From Nelumbo lutea (taxonomy: Eukaryota > Streptophyta > Magnoliopsida > Proteales > Nelumbonaceae): a stretch of DNA of 64,000 bases. The stretch's first letter is position 1; each line of letters begins with the position of its first letter. The stretch is from contig JAKGHH010000007.1 of NCBI GenBank assembly GCA_022828595.1, positions 38,812,356-38,876,355 of the forward strand, written 5' to 3'. Made by a program: the position numbers and the translations under genes. Shown in pieces: positions 20,101 to 32,949 of the stretch. The notes under the pieces are model-generated. The model worked only from the letters and a program-made list of their open reading frames with translations. It was not told the origin of the DNA and searched no databases.

Positions 20101-23079
20101 CTAGTTAGAGAGGTTAGGGTCGAATACCTTTTATTTGTGGCTTTTTTCTTAAGCTACTAGGACTATTAGGACTGTTATGAGAGTGCTTTTGATGGATGAA
20201 CTAAGGTAGGACGTCTCCTCTTCCTTCTTGGTTGAATATGGTGGAAACCTTAGAGAATCACCTGTCCTTTGTTCTTCTTCTTTCCTCTTCTTGTTCATTC
20301 TCTCTTTTTTTTTAGTTTTTTTGGGTTGGAGATTGAATGGGATGGAGGATGGCCAAAGTTTAATGGTTATTAGGTTCGATTTAAAATGTTAGAGGGAGGA
20401 GGAGGAAGCTCTCGGTCATGGAGGTTGGGGGTGAGACGAAGAAGACGATGAGAGGGAGGAGATGAGTGCTGGTTCATTTGGTCCTCATGGGGGTTTCATG
20501 GTAGAGGAAGGTGGAGGAAGATAATGAGAGAGATGGAGAGAGCTTGGTTCGGTGGTGGAGCTTGAGGGAGAGGAGAAAGAAGATGGGTTTCAAGTTGGTT
20601 GTGATGGAGAAGAGATGAGCGAGAGGGAGAGTTCGGTGGGAAGGAGTAGGGATTGTCTTCTTTTTTTCTAGGTTGGTTCGGTTGGTTTTTGTATTATCGG
20701 TTTTTTTTCCTTTTTTATTTTATTTTCTCTTAGGTTTTCTTTTGAAACCAAATGAAGATGGGTTGGTTCGGTTAGTTGGGAATGGACCGAATTGGGGTGG
20801 TCTAGTTGTGTTTGGACCAAATTGGGTTAGTGTCTAGTTAGGCTTTAAGTGAGAATGGTTAAGGTTTTAGGGTTTGGCTAAAGTGGTTGGAGGGCTAGGA
20901 TCTATTTGTGCTAATCTGATGAGTGGCGTCTTCTAGATAAGGCTCCTTAAATAACCCCCACTTGTTTCCCCCTCATTTAATGTCTAGAATTAGGGGGATT
21001 TGAAATTTATATTTTTGAATTCGAAATTAGGAGCCAAAACTAGAGGGGCCGGCTAGAGTTTTAGAATTTAGGGTTTTGGGGAGTAGAAGTGAGGGTTAGG
21101 CCGATTCTAGGTTGAAGAAGCAAGGGGGTATTAATGAAAAACAAAAGGTTTAGTGAGGTTTAGTGAGGGCTTTGAGGCCGATTCTAGGATTGATTCAAGG
21201 TTTAGTGAAGGCTTTGAGGCGATTTTCAAAAATGTGGAGGGACTTTAATGAAAAACAAAAGGGGGTTTTTTGCAATGACAAGGCAAATCCAAGGGGGTAT
21301 TATGTGTAGGATTTAAGTGCTGAGATTAAAACTCAAGATGTTAGGGTTTATCTTGAACGATGAGATCACACAGATTGGAATCTTCGTAGATGGAGGGGTA
21401 AATGGGGAATTTATAATGAAAATTTCCAAGAGGGTTCTAAGGTGTCCAAAAAGGGTGATGATAGGGTTTAATGGCCTCGGGCCGTGTGTCAAAGTGAGAA
21501 TTCATGATTTGGAGTATGTCAAGCAATAAGGGGCATCGAATCGAGATTTTTCTTGATGAAAGGGTAAAATGATCATTTTGACTCTAAAAATGGAGGATTT
21601 ATCCAGGTGTTTAGGAAGGTGATGACATGGTCTAGGTATATCGGAGGGTGTACCGAAATGTAAATCTAGAAATAGGAGAGTAGTAGCCAATGAGAGCCCT
21701 CGATTTAGAATCTTTATAAATAAGGGGTAAAATGGTCATTTTAGGGTTTGGAATTTGTTGTATTGTCAATCAAGGGGCTTTGATGGGGTTTAAAGGTGTT
21801 GGATGATGCATAGTGATGGATATCTTGAAGTTGGGGAGAGTATCGGGCGACGGGGATAGATTGTTAATCGGGAGGCTTTGATAGGGTTTTGAGGTACCGA
21901 ATGATGTATAATGATGGATATCTTGAATTTGGAGAGTATCGAGCAATGAGGATAGTCTATTTGGAATCTTTTTAAATGAAGGGGAAAACAATCATTTTAA
22001 GGTATGAAATGCGTTGGATCATTGATCGGAGGTTTTGATGGGGTTTGGAAGTGTTGGATGATGCATAGCAATGGATATCTTGAAGTTGGGGAGTATTGAG
22101 CGATGAGGATGGTCCATTTGGAATCTTTTCAAGCGAAAGGTAAAAATGGTCATTTTGGGGTATGAAATGTGATGGATGGTCGGTCAGGGGTCTGAGGGAG
22201 GTTTTAGGAAAATTTGAGCGTCTTGGGGGAGCTGTCATGATGGATATCTAAGATTTTAAGAGTAGCGACCGATAAGAATAATCAATTTAGAATCTTTTTG
22301 GATGAAGGGCAAAATGGTCATTTTGGGTCTGAAATCTGATGGATGGTCAATCAGGGGTCAGATGGAGGTTTTTGGAAGATTTGAGTGTCCCGGGGGAGCT
22401 GTCATGATGGATATCTAAGATTTTGAGAGTAGCAAGCAATGAGAATGGTCGATTTGGAATCTTTGCGTACGAAGGGCAAAATGGGGACTTTTGGATATGA
22501 AATTTGGGCAATGGGTATCCTGTGGTCCTTGGAGTCTAATGGAAGTGTGCGATGGCTTTAATAGTGTGGGAATCATGAGGATCATGAGTATTTTGGCTAA
22601 TGAGGGGGGTTGAAATAGAATCTTAGGTTGATGGATGGGTAAATAAGGGAATTTTAAGTTGGACTTTGGTGGAGTGGCATGGATTTTAATTGTGAGGCTG
22701 TTGTGAGGTTTGATAGTACTGGGGACATGTATATCGTAGGTTTTAAGGTCGAGAATTGTCGTAATGTCAAGTTCATCGAAATGGAATCTTTGATGGATGA
22801 ATGGCAGAATAAAGGTACTTAAGGTTGAAATTTGTTGTTAGATGATAAACAGCTTTGCTTCATGTGATGGAGTCTGATTGGGTAATAGGTGTGGTGGTGT
22901 GGCACAATTGGGACCACCGAAAAGGAATCTTGTGGATTTGATTGTGGAGTTAAGGTTATTTAAGTTGAAATTTAGTTTCCTAGGGTTTTGGAATTTTCTA
23001 AAGATGTTGGTAAGGTCGAGTCGGGCATTTGGAGTGTGAAAAGTGGGTTAGAGAGGGGACCGAGCAAAAATTAGGTGCT
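20100..23079 (-). repeat. Second Ogre-like LTR, left border unresolved
   Basis: The right end, GCAAAAATTAGGTGCTAATA at ~23079, read on the minus strand resembles the start of Ogre/Tat LTRs and parallels the 9283 end of the first LTR. The terminal CA appears changed to TA. Inside is a long tandem array (21340-22980) as in the first LTR. No primer-binding site was found on the left, and the left border is a guess. It may be a solo or truncated LTR. Open frames such as 21317-21529 and 22238-21972 appear to be chance ORFs. Confidence 0.55.
21340..22980. repeat. Degenerate tandem array, ~165-bp unit, about ten copies
   Basis: The block GGAATCTT followed by GAAGGGCAAAATGGTCATTTT and variants recurs near 21377, 21543, 21707, 21963, 22120, 22289, 22456, 22617, 22783 and 22925. 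Spacings are mostly 157-169 bp; the 256-bp gap contains an extra partial duplication, and the last spacing is 142. Units also share GATGGATATCTTGAA and TTTGATGGGGTTT blocks. The sequence is unrelated at a glance to the array in the first LTR. Confidence 0.85.
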
Positions 23080-25030
23080 AATAGCATCACCAATAAAAGT
23101 TTCATGAAAAAATGCAATGTGAATTTAACATCCCCAAATAATATTTACTAACAAAGCTTCACCATTACATTTAATAAATAAAAAATGCAATGTTAATTCA
23201 ACAAATATTCATATAAAAATTCATGAAAAAATGTAACCACAAGTTTTGAAAAAATTCAAACATTTAACTAATTATTAATCACAGCAACATATATAAAACA
23301 TAACAAAGATTCATATAAAAAAAGAAAAAAAAATGCAATCTCAAATCAAGAATACATGTAAACATTTAACTAAATATTAATCACAACTAAAATATAAAAA
23401 ACATCACAACTATTCATATAAAAAATGAAGAAAAATGCAATCACAAGTTAAGAAAATATAAACATTTAACTAATTATTCATACAAAAAATCAAGAAAAAA
23501 ATTGTAATCCATATATTTACATATTTTTTGCATGACTTTCAACAAAAAAAAAATGCCCAAAAAAGCCTACTTATGTATAGGAACCACCACATAGACAATG
23601 CAAAAACACTAAGCATAAGTATTTCGGATTTCTCATATGAAAATTTGAAAAAAAAAATCAAATTAGACAACTATTTATCCAAAAAAAAAAACAAAAAAGA
23701 ACATCGAATGTGGAGGGAAGGAGTTTGGGTGAACTTACCTTTATTCGCTAGTGGTTGGACGGTGGGTTGTCACTGTTGAACTCGCCCAAAAGCAGATCTG
23801 CGAACATAGAGAAGAGAGGAGTTTTAGGCATTAAAAAAACCCACAAAGGTGCTTCAAATCAAAGAAAAAATGCACAAAAAGATACAAAACGAAAAAACGA
23901 CTAGTTTGCCGATCGTTTTTTTGCACTGTCAATCGTCGCCACTGGACCTACAAGTGAGTGCACCGACCCTGCATCTATTGTGCTCGAATGGGAGGAGAGA
24001 GAAGAAAACCCTCACATGGGGTAAAATTGGAAATAAAAAGTAATTAGGGACTAAATCATCCCATTTTATTCGAAAAAGCACTTCACCAAGAAGTGCTAAA
24101 AAAAAGCAACTCTCGGGTCACTTTTTCTATAAGTACTTCTTGGTGACTTTTACCAAACACACATAAGTACTTATTTACCACTTAATGTGTGGTCCCAACA
24201 CTTCAAATAAAACAAGCGTTTATTCTAAATGAAATGAAACAGGGCCTAAAACATAATAAGCAATAAACCCAAAATTTCCTACTTTTTGAAAATAAAAACA
24301 CCTTTTTGGTTTTTTTTTTTTTTAAACCAAGCGCCTTTTTGGATGTTTTTGAGATCTAATAAGCAATAGGCACTTAAAAGAATCACATTACACACCCAAA
24401 ACGGACTAAAGGGATTTTAAACATCAAATGGGCTTTCCTATTGATTATCGTATTTGAGAAGTCTTTCATCAATTAAAAGATGGAGTGTCTATTCCTTAAA
24501 TATTCATGTATTCATTTGGGTATCTCAACAATAGGTTTCCAGATAATCAAAATTTAAATCATAATAAGAGGGGGGAAGAATACGAAGAAACATTGAAATG
24601 TTCCTATTTTTTCTTAACTACTCATGAAATATTGAAGCAACACAAAACTAGGTTTGTGCTAGATTTAGGATGGTATAATTTAGGAAAAGTAATTTTGGTG
24701 TAAAAATAGGAGTTTCTGCACTACACTTAAAACTGTAACATTTCTTTTCGTAATTTTCCAAGAAAAAGAAAACAACTAAGTTGCAATAATCCAATAAAAC
24801 TTGTGAACTTATTATAGGGGAGTTTATATTTCAGAAATTTTATCCATTTCAAATCCAAAAAATAAAACAACATTATAATAAGCTATGAATTTTTTGTTGG
24901 AATTTTATGTCTTATTATTTTAAATATTTTACAATTTTTTGTATTTAGATTATTTATTCACAAGTCTTATACAAAGCCCCAATATTCAATCCATATTTTC
25001 TAGGATCTTATCTCAGTTACCATAAACTAG
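23080..25030. other. AT-rich DNA with a MITE-like fragment
   Basis: Mostly A-rich DNA with repeated ATTCATATAAAAAATG-like blocks at 23100-23500. Around 24060-24250 there is a possible hairpin (AGCACTTCACCAAGAAGTGCT and AGTACTTCTTGGTGACTTT), ending in AACAGGGCC followed by TAA, which resembles the right end of a Tourist-like MITE. I found no left partner. I see no supported gene. Confidence 0.4.
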
Positions 25031-28000
25031 AGCTATAAATAGGATCATGTTGCCTGCAACTTAAAACAGCCCGTCACTACCCGAGCTATAGCGGCAGGCC
25101 GAGCATGATAAATATAGCTGTTTGGGGGTCCCTAACGACTAGTTTTTGCTTGTTTGGTGGTTTTTGCATATTGCTTGTTGGGTGGTTTTTTACATAAATA
25201 CCCCCAACAACTATAAACTACTAGTTAGGGAGGTATTTATGTATTTTGGATTTGGAGGGGAGAAAAAAATGACAATAGTGCCCCCTAAACAGCTATATAA
25301 CAGATAATTTGGGGGGCATTTGGGTAAAGTAATAATTAGCTTTATAATGACCAAAATACCCCTCTAAACAACTAAAAAATGGCTAGCTTTTAGGGTATTT
25401 TGAGAAACAAAATTAATCCAACTCCTATAAATACCCTTATCCTCCACACCAACTCTCATACTCCCTCATACTCTTCATATACTTTCTTATACACACTCTC
25501 ATACCCTCTCCACTCTCTAATTCTCAACTTTATTCAAGTTTCAACAAGAAGAAAGGTTGAACCGGTAAACCAGGTAAGTTGCAATTAAGTTAATTTTTAT
25601 TTTTTTAGAGTTTTAATATTATAATATTTAAAAAATGGCCAGCTCCTATCAAAAGAAATTTTCCAACATGTTCGACTTCAACGATGTTCAATCACAATAT
25701 GATAGTATCAATACCAATATGGATGCTACTAATATTACCGAAGTTCCCACTCCTAGTATTACTACTAGGGGAAAGAAAAAGAAGGGTAATAAGTTGACTA
25801 GCTTGATCTGTAAGTTATTTAGCATAGAAGAGGTTGAGGGAAAGGGAAAAAGAGGCATTTGTTGTAAATGTAGAAATGACTTTAGTTATAGTAGTAAGGG
25901 TGGTATTGGCTATTTGAGCAAAAGAAGAAGGTAAACAATCATCACAATTACAAATTAGGCATAGGTTTTTTGGAAATTTTTTAAATTCTCAAAAAATGAG
26001 ACAAAAAGTAGCAAAATATATTGTACATGCTGAATAACCAATTTTACTAGCTAAAGACACTAATCTCGAAAAATTTTCACAACATTTTGTAAATCTCCAA
26101 TTTTAAAAAGCTTCTAGAAATACTATTAAATCAGATGCTTTAAAAACTTTTTATTCAAATAAACAAAATATAATTTCTACTTTATCAACACTTATTTCTA
26201 GACTTGCAATTACTTCTGATATTTGGACTTCTAAATATAATATAAGTTATATTTGTGTTACTGGGCATTTTATTGATGAAAATCGGCTTTTATAAACAAG
26301 AATTTTAAGTTTTACTAGGCTTGAATGGCAACATACTGGCCCAATAATTGATGCAAGTATTTTAAATACTTTACATAATTATGGAATTGAAAATAAACAG
26401 TTTTCTACTAGTTTTAATAATGCTAGTAATAATGGTTCAACAATAAATATTTTAAAATCTCAATTAAAACTATATTTAAAAGGTAAATTATTTCATATTA
26501 GATGTGCATGCCACATCTTAAATTTATGTTCAAGATGCTTTAAATATCATTTCCCATTATATTTCTAAAACTAGAAAACAAGAATTTAAATATTTATATC
26601 AAAAATATGGTTTAAAATATAAAAATTTTGTATTAGATGTTCAACACAGGTTGAATTCCACCTAGTCTATGTTAAAAATTTGTATTTCATACAAAGATAT
26701 TCTTACTAATTTTTATAATGAAAATATTTTTTATAAATTTTTTATTTTACAACTAATGAATTTTCAGTTGTATATTACCAAACTTATTGTATTTTAGTTA
26801 ATCATTTATTTATGAGTAGTGAATATTTTGCAAAATATGGAAGTAATTTAAATTTTCATAATATTTTTGAAATATTGGAAGTTAAATTCAAAAAATATTG
26901 GGAAAATATTTCTCCTCTATATTCATTAGCTACAATATTAGATCCTAGGATTAGGAATGATGGTTTAAACGTTTTATTTGAATCTTATTATGAAAATATG
27001 AATACAGATATTTGAAATAAAAAAATGAGTAAATTAATAATTTATTATTTAAAATAGACAATTTATATAAATCTTAATTATTAGGGCATAGGAAAACTCA
27101 TATAGTTACAATTTCCATTTCTGAATTATCTATTGTGGAATAGAAAAATTTTGGTCTTTAAAAAAATAAATGGCAAAATTGTTGCCACTTCATCGTCATG
27201 TTCATTCCCTTAACTCGAAGGATTTAAATAATTTTGATATTTTAGTTTGGTGGAGTGAACATGGAAAAAATTATCTAATTTTCTTGCCACCATGAAACAT
27301 GATCTACTTATCCTACAGTGTCTAAAGTTCCATACGAGTCTTGTTTTAGTGCAAGTAATAGGGTGTTGGATGACAAGAAAAGCTACATGAACGGTGGAAG
27401 CATGAAGATGTGCATATGCATGAAAGCTTGGCTAGAAGCTGAGGATACTACAGGATAAAGGAGGGCATGACACTTTAACTAATGTTTCACTAGAAGTTGA
27501 TGATGTAAAGTAAGGTCAAGGAAATGGAGGTGGTTCTCGAAGAAAATGATGAAGTCAATATTTGTTGTATACTCAATAATTGTATAGCATTTTTAAAATT
27601 ATTGTAAGTTTTATTTTTTTAGTTTATTTAAATTATTTGTTATTTTTTCAATACCATTGTAATTTTTTATTTTCAATTTTATTATATTGTTTTTATATGT
27701 TATTTCATTTCCAATATTCCATTGTATTGTTTAAATTTAAATGAAATAAAATTTCTAAAATTTTCTTTTAAATTTGTTGTCTATTTTGTACTTTGTTAAG
27801 TATTTTGTGCTAAATTTTTGTTTTTCCCAAAGCTTGTATATCATCTTTAGACTTTACTTAGCAAAAATTGAAAAATAAATTAATAGAAATGTCAAAAAAA
27901 AAAAAAACAAAGACTAGCCTATCTCGGCCTAAGCCTCTGGCCTGGCTCGTAGCCCAACCTTACCTAGACCTGTGGCATGACATGGCCTGGCCTAGGCCCA

Positions 28001-28040
28001 CCTAGGCTTGTGCCATGGGTTGTGTCAAGCTTAACTTGTT
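25030..28040 (+). mobile_element. Decayed hAT transposon, ends unresolved
   Basis: A hAT-type transposase pseudogene lies between GC-rich subterminal-like tracts: left at ~25070-25110 (CCGAGCTATAGCGGCAGGCC) and right at ~27920-28030, with repeated GGCCTGGCCTAGGCCCACC-like motifs. Such GGCC-rich flanks are typical of hAT termini. I could not match terminal inverted repeats or an 8-bp duplication, so the borders are approximate. Confidence 0.6.
25635..27455 (+). pseudogene. hAT transposase (Ac/Tam3-like), degenerate
   Basis: An intact-looking N-terminus starts at ATG 25635 and reads to 25934. It contains a BED-type zinc finger start (CCKCRNDFSY) after a lysine-rich stretch. Past the stop, shifted frames show the hAT core: SRLAITSDIWTS, YICVTGHFIDEN, LFHIRCACHILNL (26.5 kb), then 26812-27015 with FEILEVKFKKYWENISPLYS and ATILDPRIR. 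The C-terminal dimerisation motif appears at ~27.33 kb as SCFSASNRVLDDKKS, with CMKAWLEAED after it. All domains of a hAT transposase are present in order, but stops and frameshifts inactivate it. Confidence 0.85.
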
Positions 28041-28439
28041 TAGGATCTCAAAGGAGGCATGCATGATTCGCTAAAGCATGGGCAGCCCACAAAGCCATGT
28101 TGTGCTGATCAAATTTACACTTTTAAATGCATGGATGTTTTGGACATTTTTGTGTCCCTTGTTAAAGGATTTTAAGAAACGAAGACTACTTGCAATTATG
28201 TCAGAAGGTTCAAGAGAGGTAATTCCAATTACCAAACTTAAGGGGTGGTTTCAACATAGATGAGAAACTGTAGGTGAGGTTTCAACAATTTACCCTAAAT
28301 GTTAAAAACTTCAAGCTACTCTAGGAAATAAGAAAGGTAATCAAGAATAGGGGGGAGAAATTGGGTAGGTTCTACCAAAATCAAATGTAACCAACCTTAA
28401 ACTTGCCTTCAACTGACACTACCAAATATATTACAGTGT

Positions 28440-29115
28440 AGCATCTGGTTTTAAATTCTTAGAACTGGCCCACACCCACGTTGTTTCCAGGGTCTAGGGT
28501 TTACCCTACCCGCACCGACCCGGTGAGCCAACTTTGGTTGGCCTTAGTGGAACCAGCCTTGGAACTGAACTTGGCTTGAAATAAGCCCCAAAATATTTTT
28601 AAAGGATATGAACATCTGAATCCATGCACTCATGGTTACAAAAGCCATGATCTCACTTTACCATTGAGTTACTTAAGTGATTTGATCATTTGCTTTCATT
28701 TTAATATTTGAATGTGTATAATAAATAATGTAAAAGGTAACATTTACAAAATTTAAATTATAATGACAAATTTTGAACCACATATTGATATATTATTATA
28801 ATTTACATATTAAATTACTCAATTTAATTAGTAAAGATAATATAAGTTTTAAACTATATATTATCATTATTGAAAATCAAGCTTTTAATGAACATGTTTC
28901 ATTTTTTTAAGGGGAGAGTAAAGAAAGAACAGGTTTCAACGGGTAAACCCTGGAACCAACCTCGGAATTGCCAAGGACAAAACCAGCCCTGGAACCGACA
29001 TCTCCAAAATAGGTTTTGGTTCCAAAAACTAGGAACCGGCTCCTATAGGGTAAGTTCCAGGTTCTGCCATGAAACCGAACCAAACCGACCCATGCTCATC
29101 CCTAATCAAGAGGGC
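28440..29115. repeat. Fragment of a hAT-like MITE family
   Basis: GC-rich AACCGG/ACCGACCC blocks flank an AT-rich core and end in CCGACCCATGCTCATCCCTA (to ~29104), which looks like the right end of a TAGGGATGAGCATGGG-type hAT MITE. No matching left end was found, so this is a fragment or an unusual copy. The open frame 28870-29130 lies inside it and is probably not a gene. Confidence 0.45.
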
Positions 29116-30384
29116 AAGCTTCGTTATTAATAATGGAATCATGGATAGATTGTCATTTATAAAAGAAAATAGACAAGCACTAAATATAATTCTAATCTAT
29201 AATTTAGAGATTTGATACCCCCTCTGCATCCAGGAAATAGAATCTACTCGTGCGAGTAGATCCCACATGTAAGCACCCATTTCCTATTAATAATTACTGA
29301 TTATTACAGTAATTAATTACTGTAATTTAATAATTACTGATTATTATAGTAATTTAATAAATATACAATTAGTGATTATAATTAAAAATTATTGTTATTA
29401 TAAATATTGTTAATAACTAGATATTTACTTTAATTTTACTTTAAATTAAAATTATAAATATTTTTATTAAAAGTACTATTAGTAAATTTAGTAACCAAGT
29501 TTTAATAATTACTGATTATTATAGTAATTTAATAAATATATAATTAGTGATTATAATTAATAATTATTGTTATTATAAACATTATTAATAAATAGATATT
29601 TACTTTAATTTTACTTTAAATTAAAATTATAAGTACTATTATTAATAAATACTGTTAATAAATTTAGTAATTATTTCTATATTAAAAATAATTAAAAATG
29701 TTATTGATTATTTAATAAAATATTATAATAACTAACTATTACTGATAAATACTATTAATTTAATTTAATTTTGGTAATTATTAATTTAATGAATATTGTT
29801 AATAAATCCTATTCATAAATTTAATAGTTATTGTTATATTTAAAATAACTAAATAATATTATTAAAACTATCATTAATGATTATTACTTTACTTTTACTT
29901 TAAGTTAAAATTATAAATATTGTTATTAAAAATACTGATGATAAATTTAGTAACCAAGTTTAAATAATTACTGATTATTACAGTAATTTAATAACTATAT
30001 AATTAGGGACTATAATTAATAATTATTGTTATTATAAATATTATTAATAAATAGATATTTACTTTAATTTTACTTTAAATGAAAATTATAAATACTGTTA
30101 TTAATAAATATTGTTAATAAATTTAGTAATTACTATTACATTAAAAGTATTGTTATTGATTATTTAATAAAATATTATAATTACTGACTATTACTAATAA
30201 ATGTTGTTAATTTAATTTAATTTTGGTAATTATTATTTTAATGAATATTGTTAATAAATCCTATTCATAAATTTAATAATTACTGTTATATTAAAAATAA
30301 CTAAATAATATTATTAAAACTATCATTAATGATTATTTAATTAAATAGTATAATTACTTACTATTATTGATAAATGTTATTAAT
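29116..30384. repeat. AT-rich region with long repeated blocks
   Basis: Nearly pure A/T. A block starting TAATAATTACTGATTATTAT recurs near 29328, 29502 and 29966, followed each time by TAGATATTTACTTTAATTTT and similar words. The second and third copies are ~464 bp apart and share downstream sequence (AATTTTGGTAATTATT, AATCCTATTCATAAATTT), which suggests a ~464-bp tandem duplication. No gene. Confidence 0.75.
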
Positions 30385-31620
30385 AATGTTTTGACAACCG
30401 ATGGTTCGATTGTCCAGTTCGAATAGATGGCCCATTCTGACAACAAAATTACAAGTAAAAAATTACAGAACCATTCTGGGCACCAATTTTTGGATCGACA
30501 GTTCGATCATCCGATTCGAACAAATAGTTCGTTCTGACAACAAAAATTATAGGCAAAAAATTGAGTTTGTGAGGTCCATTAAGTAGTATCATATGTGTTA
30601 TGTCATTCGAGCATATGACTCATATGACTCAAAAAACAGAACCATTTTGGCCATTGGTTTTTGGATCGACGGTTTGATCATTCAGTTCAAATGGATGGCC
30701 CGTTCTGACAACAAAATATTACAAGCAAAAAATTACAAAACCATTCTAGGCACCAGTTTTCAGATTGATGGTTCGAAAGTCTGGTTCGAACGGACAACCC
30801 ATTCTAACAACAAAATTACAGGCAAAAAATTGAGTGTGTGAGATCCATTGAGTAATATCATACATGTTATGTCATTTGAGCGTGTGACTTATACGACCCA
30901 AAAATGGAACTGTTCTAGCCACCGATTTTCAGGTCGATAATTCAATTGTCTGATTCGAATGGGTTGTTGGTTAAACCACTCAGGTCAACGGGTCAACGAG
31001 TTGATGGTTCAACCACTCGAGTCAATGGGTTGTTGACCGGTTCAATGGTTTTTGGCTAGGGACCAAGATTGGGGTAAAATGGAACTGGTTGCCTGGATGG
31101 TTCCCAATTAAACAAATAAAAAAACGGGCGACCCATTCTAACAACAAAACTTATAGGCAAAAAATTGAGTGTTTGAGGTCCATTAAGCAGTACCATACGT
31201 GTTATGTCATTCGAGCTTGTGACCCATACGACCTGAAAACAGAACTATTCTGGCCACCGATTTTTGGGTCAACAGTTTGACTATTCGGTTCGAATGGATG
31301 GCCCATTCTAACAATAAAAACTAAAAATAAAAAATAAAACGACCAAAAATCATTAAATGGGTCAACAGCTTGACCGCTCGAGTCAATGGGTCGTTAACTG
31401 ATTCAACGATTTTTGGCTAGGGACTGAGATTAGGATAAAACGGAACTGGTTGTTTGGATGGTTCCCGATTAAAAAAAATAAAAAAATGGCCAAAAACCAT
31501 TAAATGAATCAATAGATCAATGATTTGACTGCTTGGATCAATGAATCATTGACCAATTCAACAGTTTTTTACCGGCGGCCGGATCAACGGATTAACGGTT
31601 CCATTCCAACCCCTCCCCTA
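30385..31620. repeat. Satellite-like array related to a MITE family
   Basis: Blocks of TGGCCCGTTCTGACAACAAAA recur near 30431, 30529, 30700, 30808, 31132 and 31302. Between them are TTTTGGATCGACGGTTCGAT, CCATTCTGGCCACCGATTTT and, further on, GGTCAACGGGTCAACGAG and TTTTTGGCTAGGGAC blocks. Spacing alternates (98, 171, 108, 324, 170), with a ~270-bp higher period at the start. The words GATCAACGGTTT, CCATTCTGAC and GGTTTTGGGG also occur in the MITE at 33771-34020, so the two are likely related. Open frames here are chance ORFs. Confidence 0.7.
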
Positions 31621-32500
31621 ATATCCTATTATTTTTGTACTGCAAAAAGAAAAATAATGGGCAATTTGTTAGCGCGGGAACCATCCACTGGTGTGTTTTA
31701 TCTTACAAGTCTACAGTACGTTGCAAATTTTGAGTCATAAACTGCAGTTTTGATTCCTATAAAGCATTGACCCGTACAAGACCGTTCTCTTTCTCTCTCT
31801 TATGGTTGGTGATAAGTAAGTGTACAGTTTAGTTCGTCTCTAACCGACCAAGTTGGATGAAAAAACCTACCCAAATACCGAGTTGGCCACTTGGCTGAGG
31901 AAATTTGTACGTGACTCAATTCTTTTTTATTTTTTTCTTATTTCTATTGATTTTGCTTAAGAGAAGGAACAAATCTCAATTACAATTCAAAATAAAAAAC
32001 AGATCGACAAACAAAAGAAACACTCCATCCGACAAATCTGTGGAGGATGGCCAAGACTTCGATCTCGAGATGGAGACTTTTCAAAACCCCGACAGCAAAA
32101 ATTAATAAGTGGATTCTTCAATAAATTTATTATGTTATACCACGATCGAAGAGTTTACATCTCCGTCGTCTCACAGCACATCCCCATTGTGTATTGTGAA
32201 CATCTCCCAATAATAATACCAATCGGAAAATGTTTCTAATACACAACAGGATATGCTGAAAGAAACCACAGAGTTCACAACATCAGAAATATACGGAGGA
32301 CTAATCAACTATTTAAATTTAAAAAGTCTCAAAGGAGTTTCTTAGTAAGCATAGCTAGCATATTCACAGGCTCATTCATACATTCAAAGATATAGGAATA
32401 TGATAAAAACAACATTTTTGGCTAATTGTGTGGGAAGATTCCTGATGTTGTACCTTACTGATGTACATTATCTTTTATCTTTTTCTTTTTTATATTCTAT
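31621..32500. other. No recognised feature
   Basis: Moderately AT-rich unique-looking sequence. The short frame at 31905-32105 has a hydrophobic start and a lysine/arginine-rich middle but no known motif. I see nothing else. Confidence 0.4.
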
Positions 32501-32509
32501 ATCACACAC

Positions 32510-32830
32510 AAATAGGAATGGCAACTGGGCAGGGAGCCATCCCCATCCCCATCCCCGTGTGATTTCTATTCCCAGTGATTTTTTATAATACTAACCATTT
32601 TGTTTTTATTTTTCATTTTATATAAGAATAAAATAATTAAAGTTATAATTCTATCCATTAGAAAAAGATTCAAACATGTTCAACCATATTTTTAAAATAT
32701 TAATATATAGACATATATATATTAATGGGGATCCCACAGAACCAAAATTGAAGTGCCCGCTAGGCAGGGAGTGCTCTTCTGGTCCCGTCCGTCTATACTA
32801 ATGGGGATGAAAATTTCTCCATGCTTACAG
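32510..32830. repeat. hAT-like MITE fragment (TAGGAATGGCA type)
   Basis: It begins TAGGAATGGCAACTGGGCAGGG and soon runs into repeated CCCCATCCCCATCC, features common to a plant hAT MITE group. AATGGGGATCCC and AATGGGGATGAAAA blocks at ~32.73 and ~32.80 kb look like the opposite side. No clean right inverted repeat or TSD was found. Confidence 0.45.
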
Positions 32831-32949
32831 GCAAACAACCATTTCAGCCCATCATTCTCATAAACTTTCAGCCCGCTACTTTGGGACATTCAAGGTTCTA
32901 GAGCGTGTAGGCCTAGTGGCCTATAAACTTGATCTCCCTACTACCTGTT

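Noticed and set aside
23528..24043. Lysine-rich ORFs at 23.5-24.0 kb
   Set aside because: A-rich composition explains the lysine runs; no motif or intact start context.
28870..29130. 86-aa ORF with repeated Asn/Gln/Trp words
   Set aside because: It covers AACCGG/GGTTCC-type MITE repeats, so the protein pattern reflects DNA repeats.
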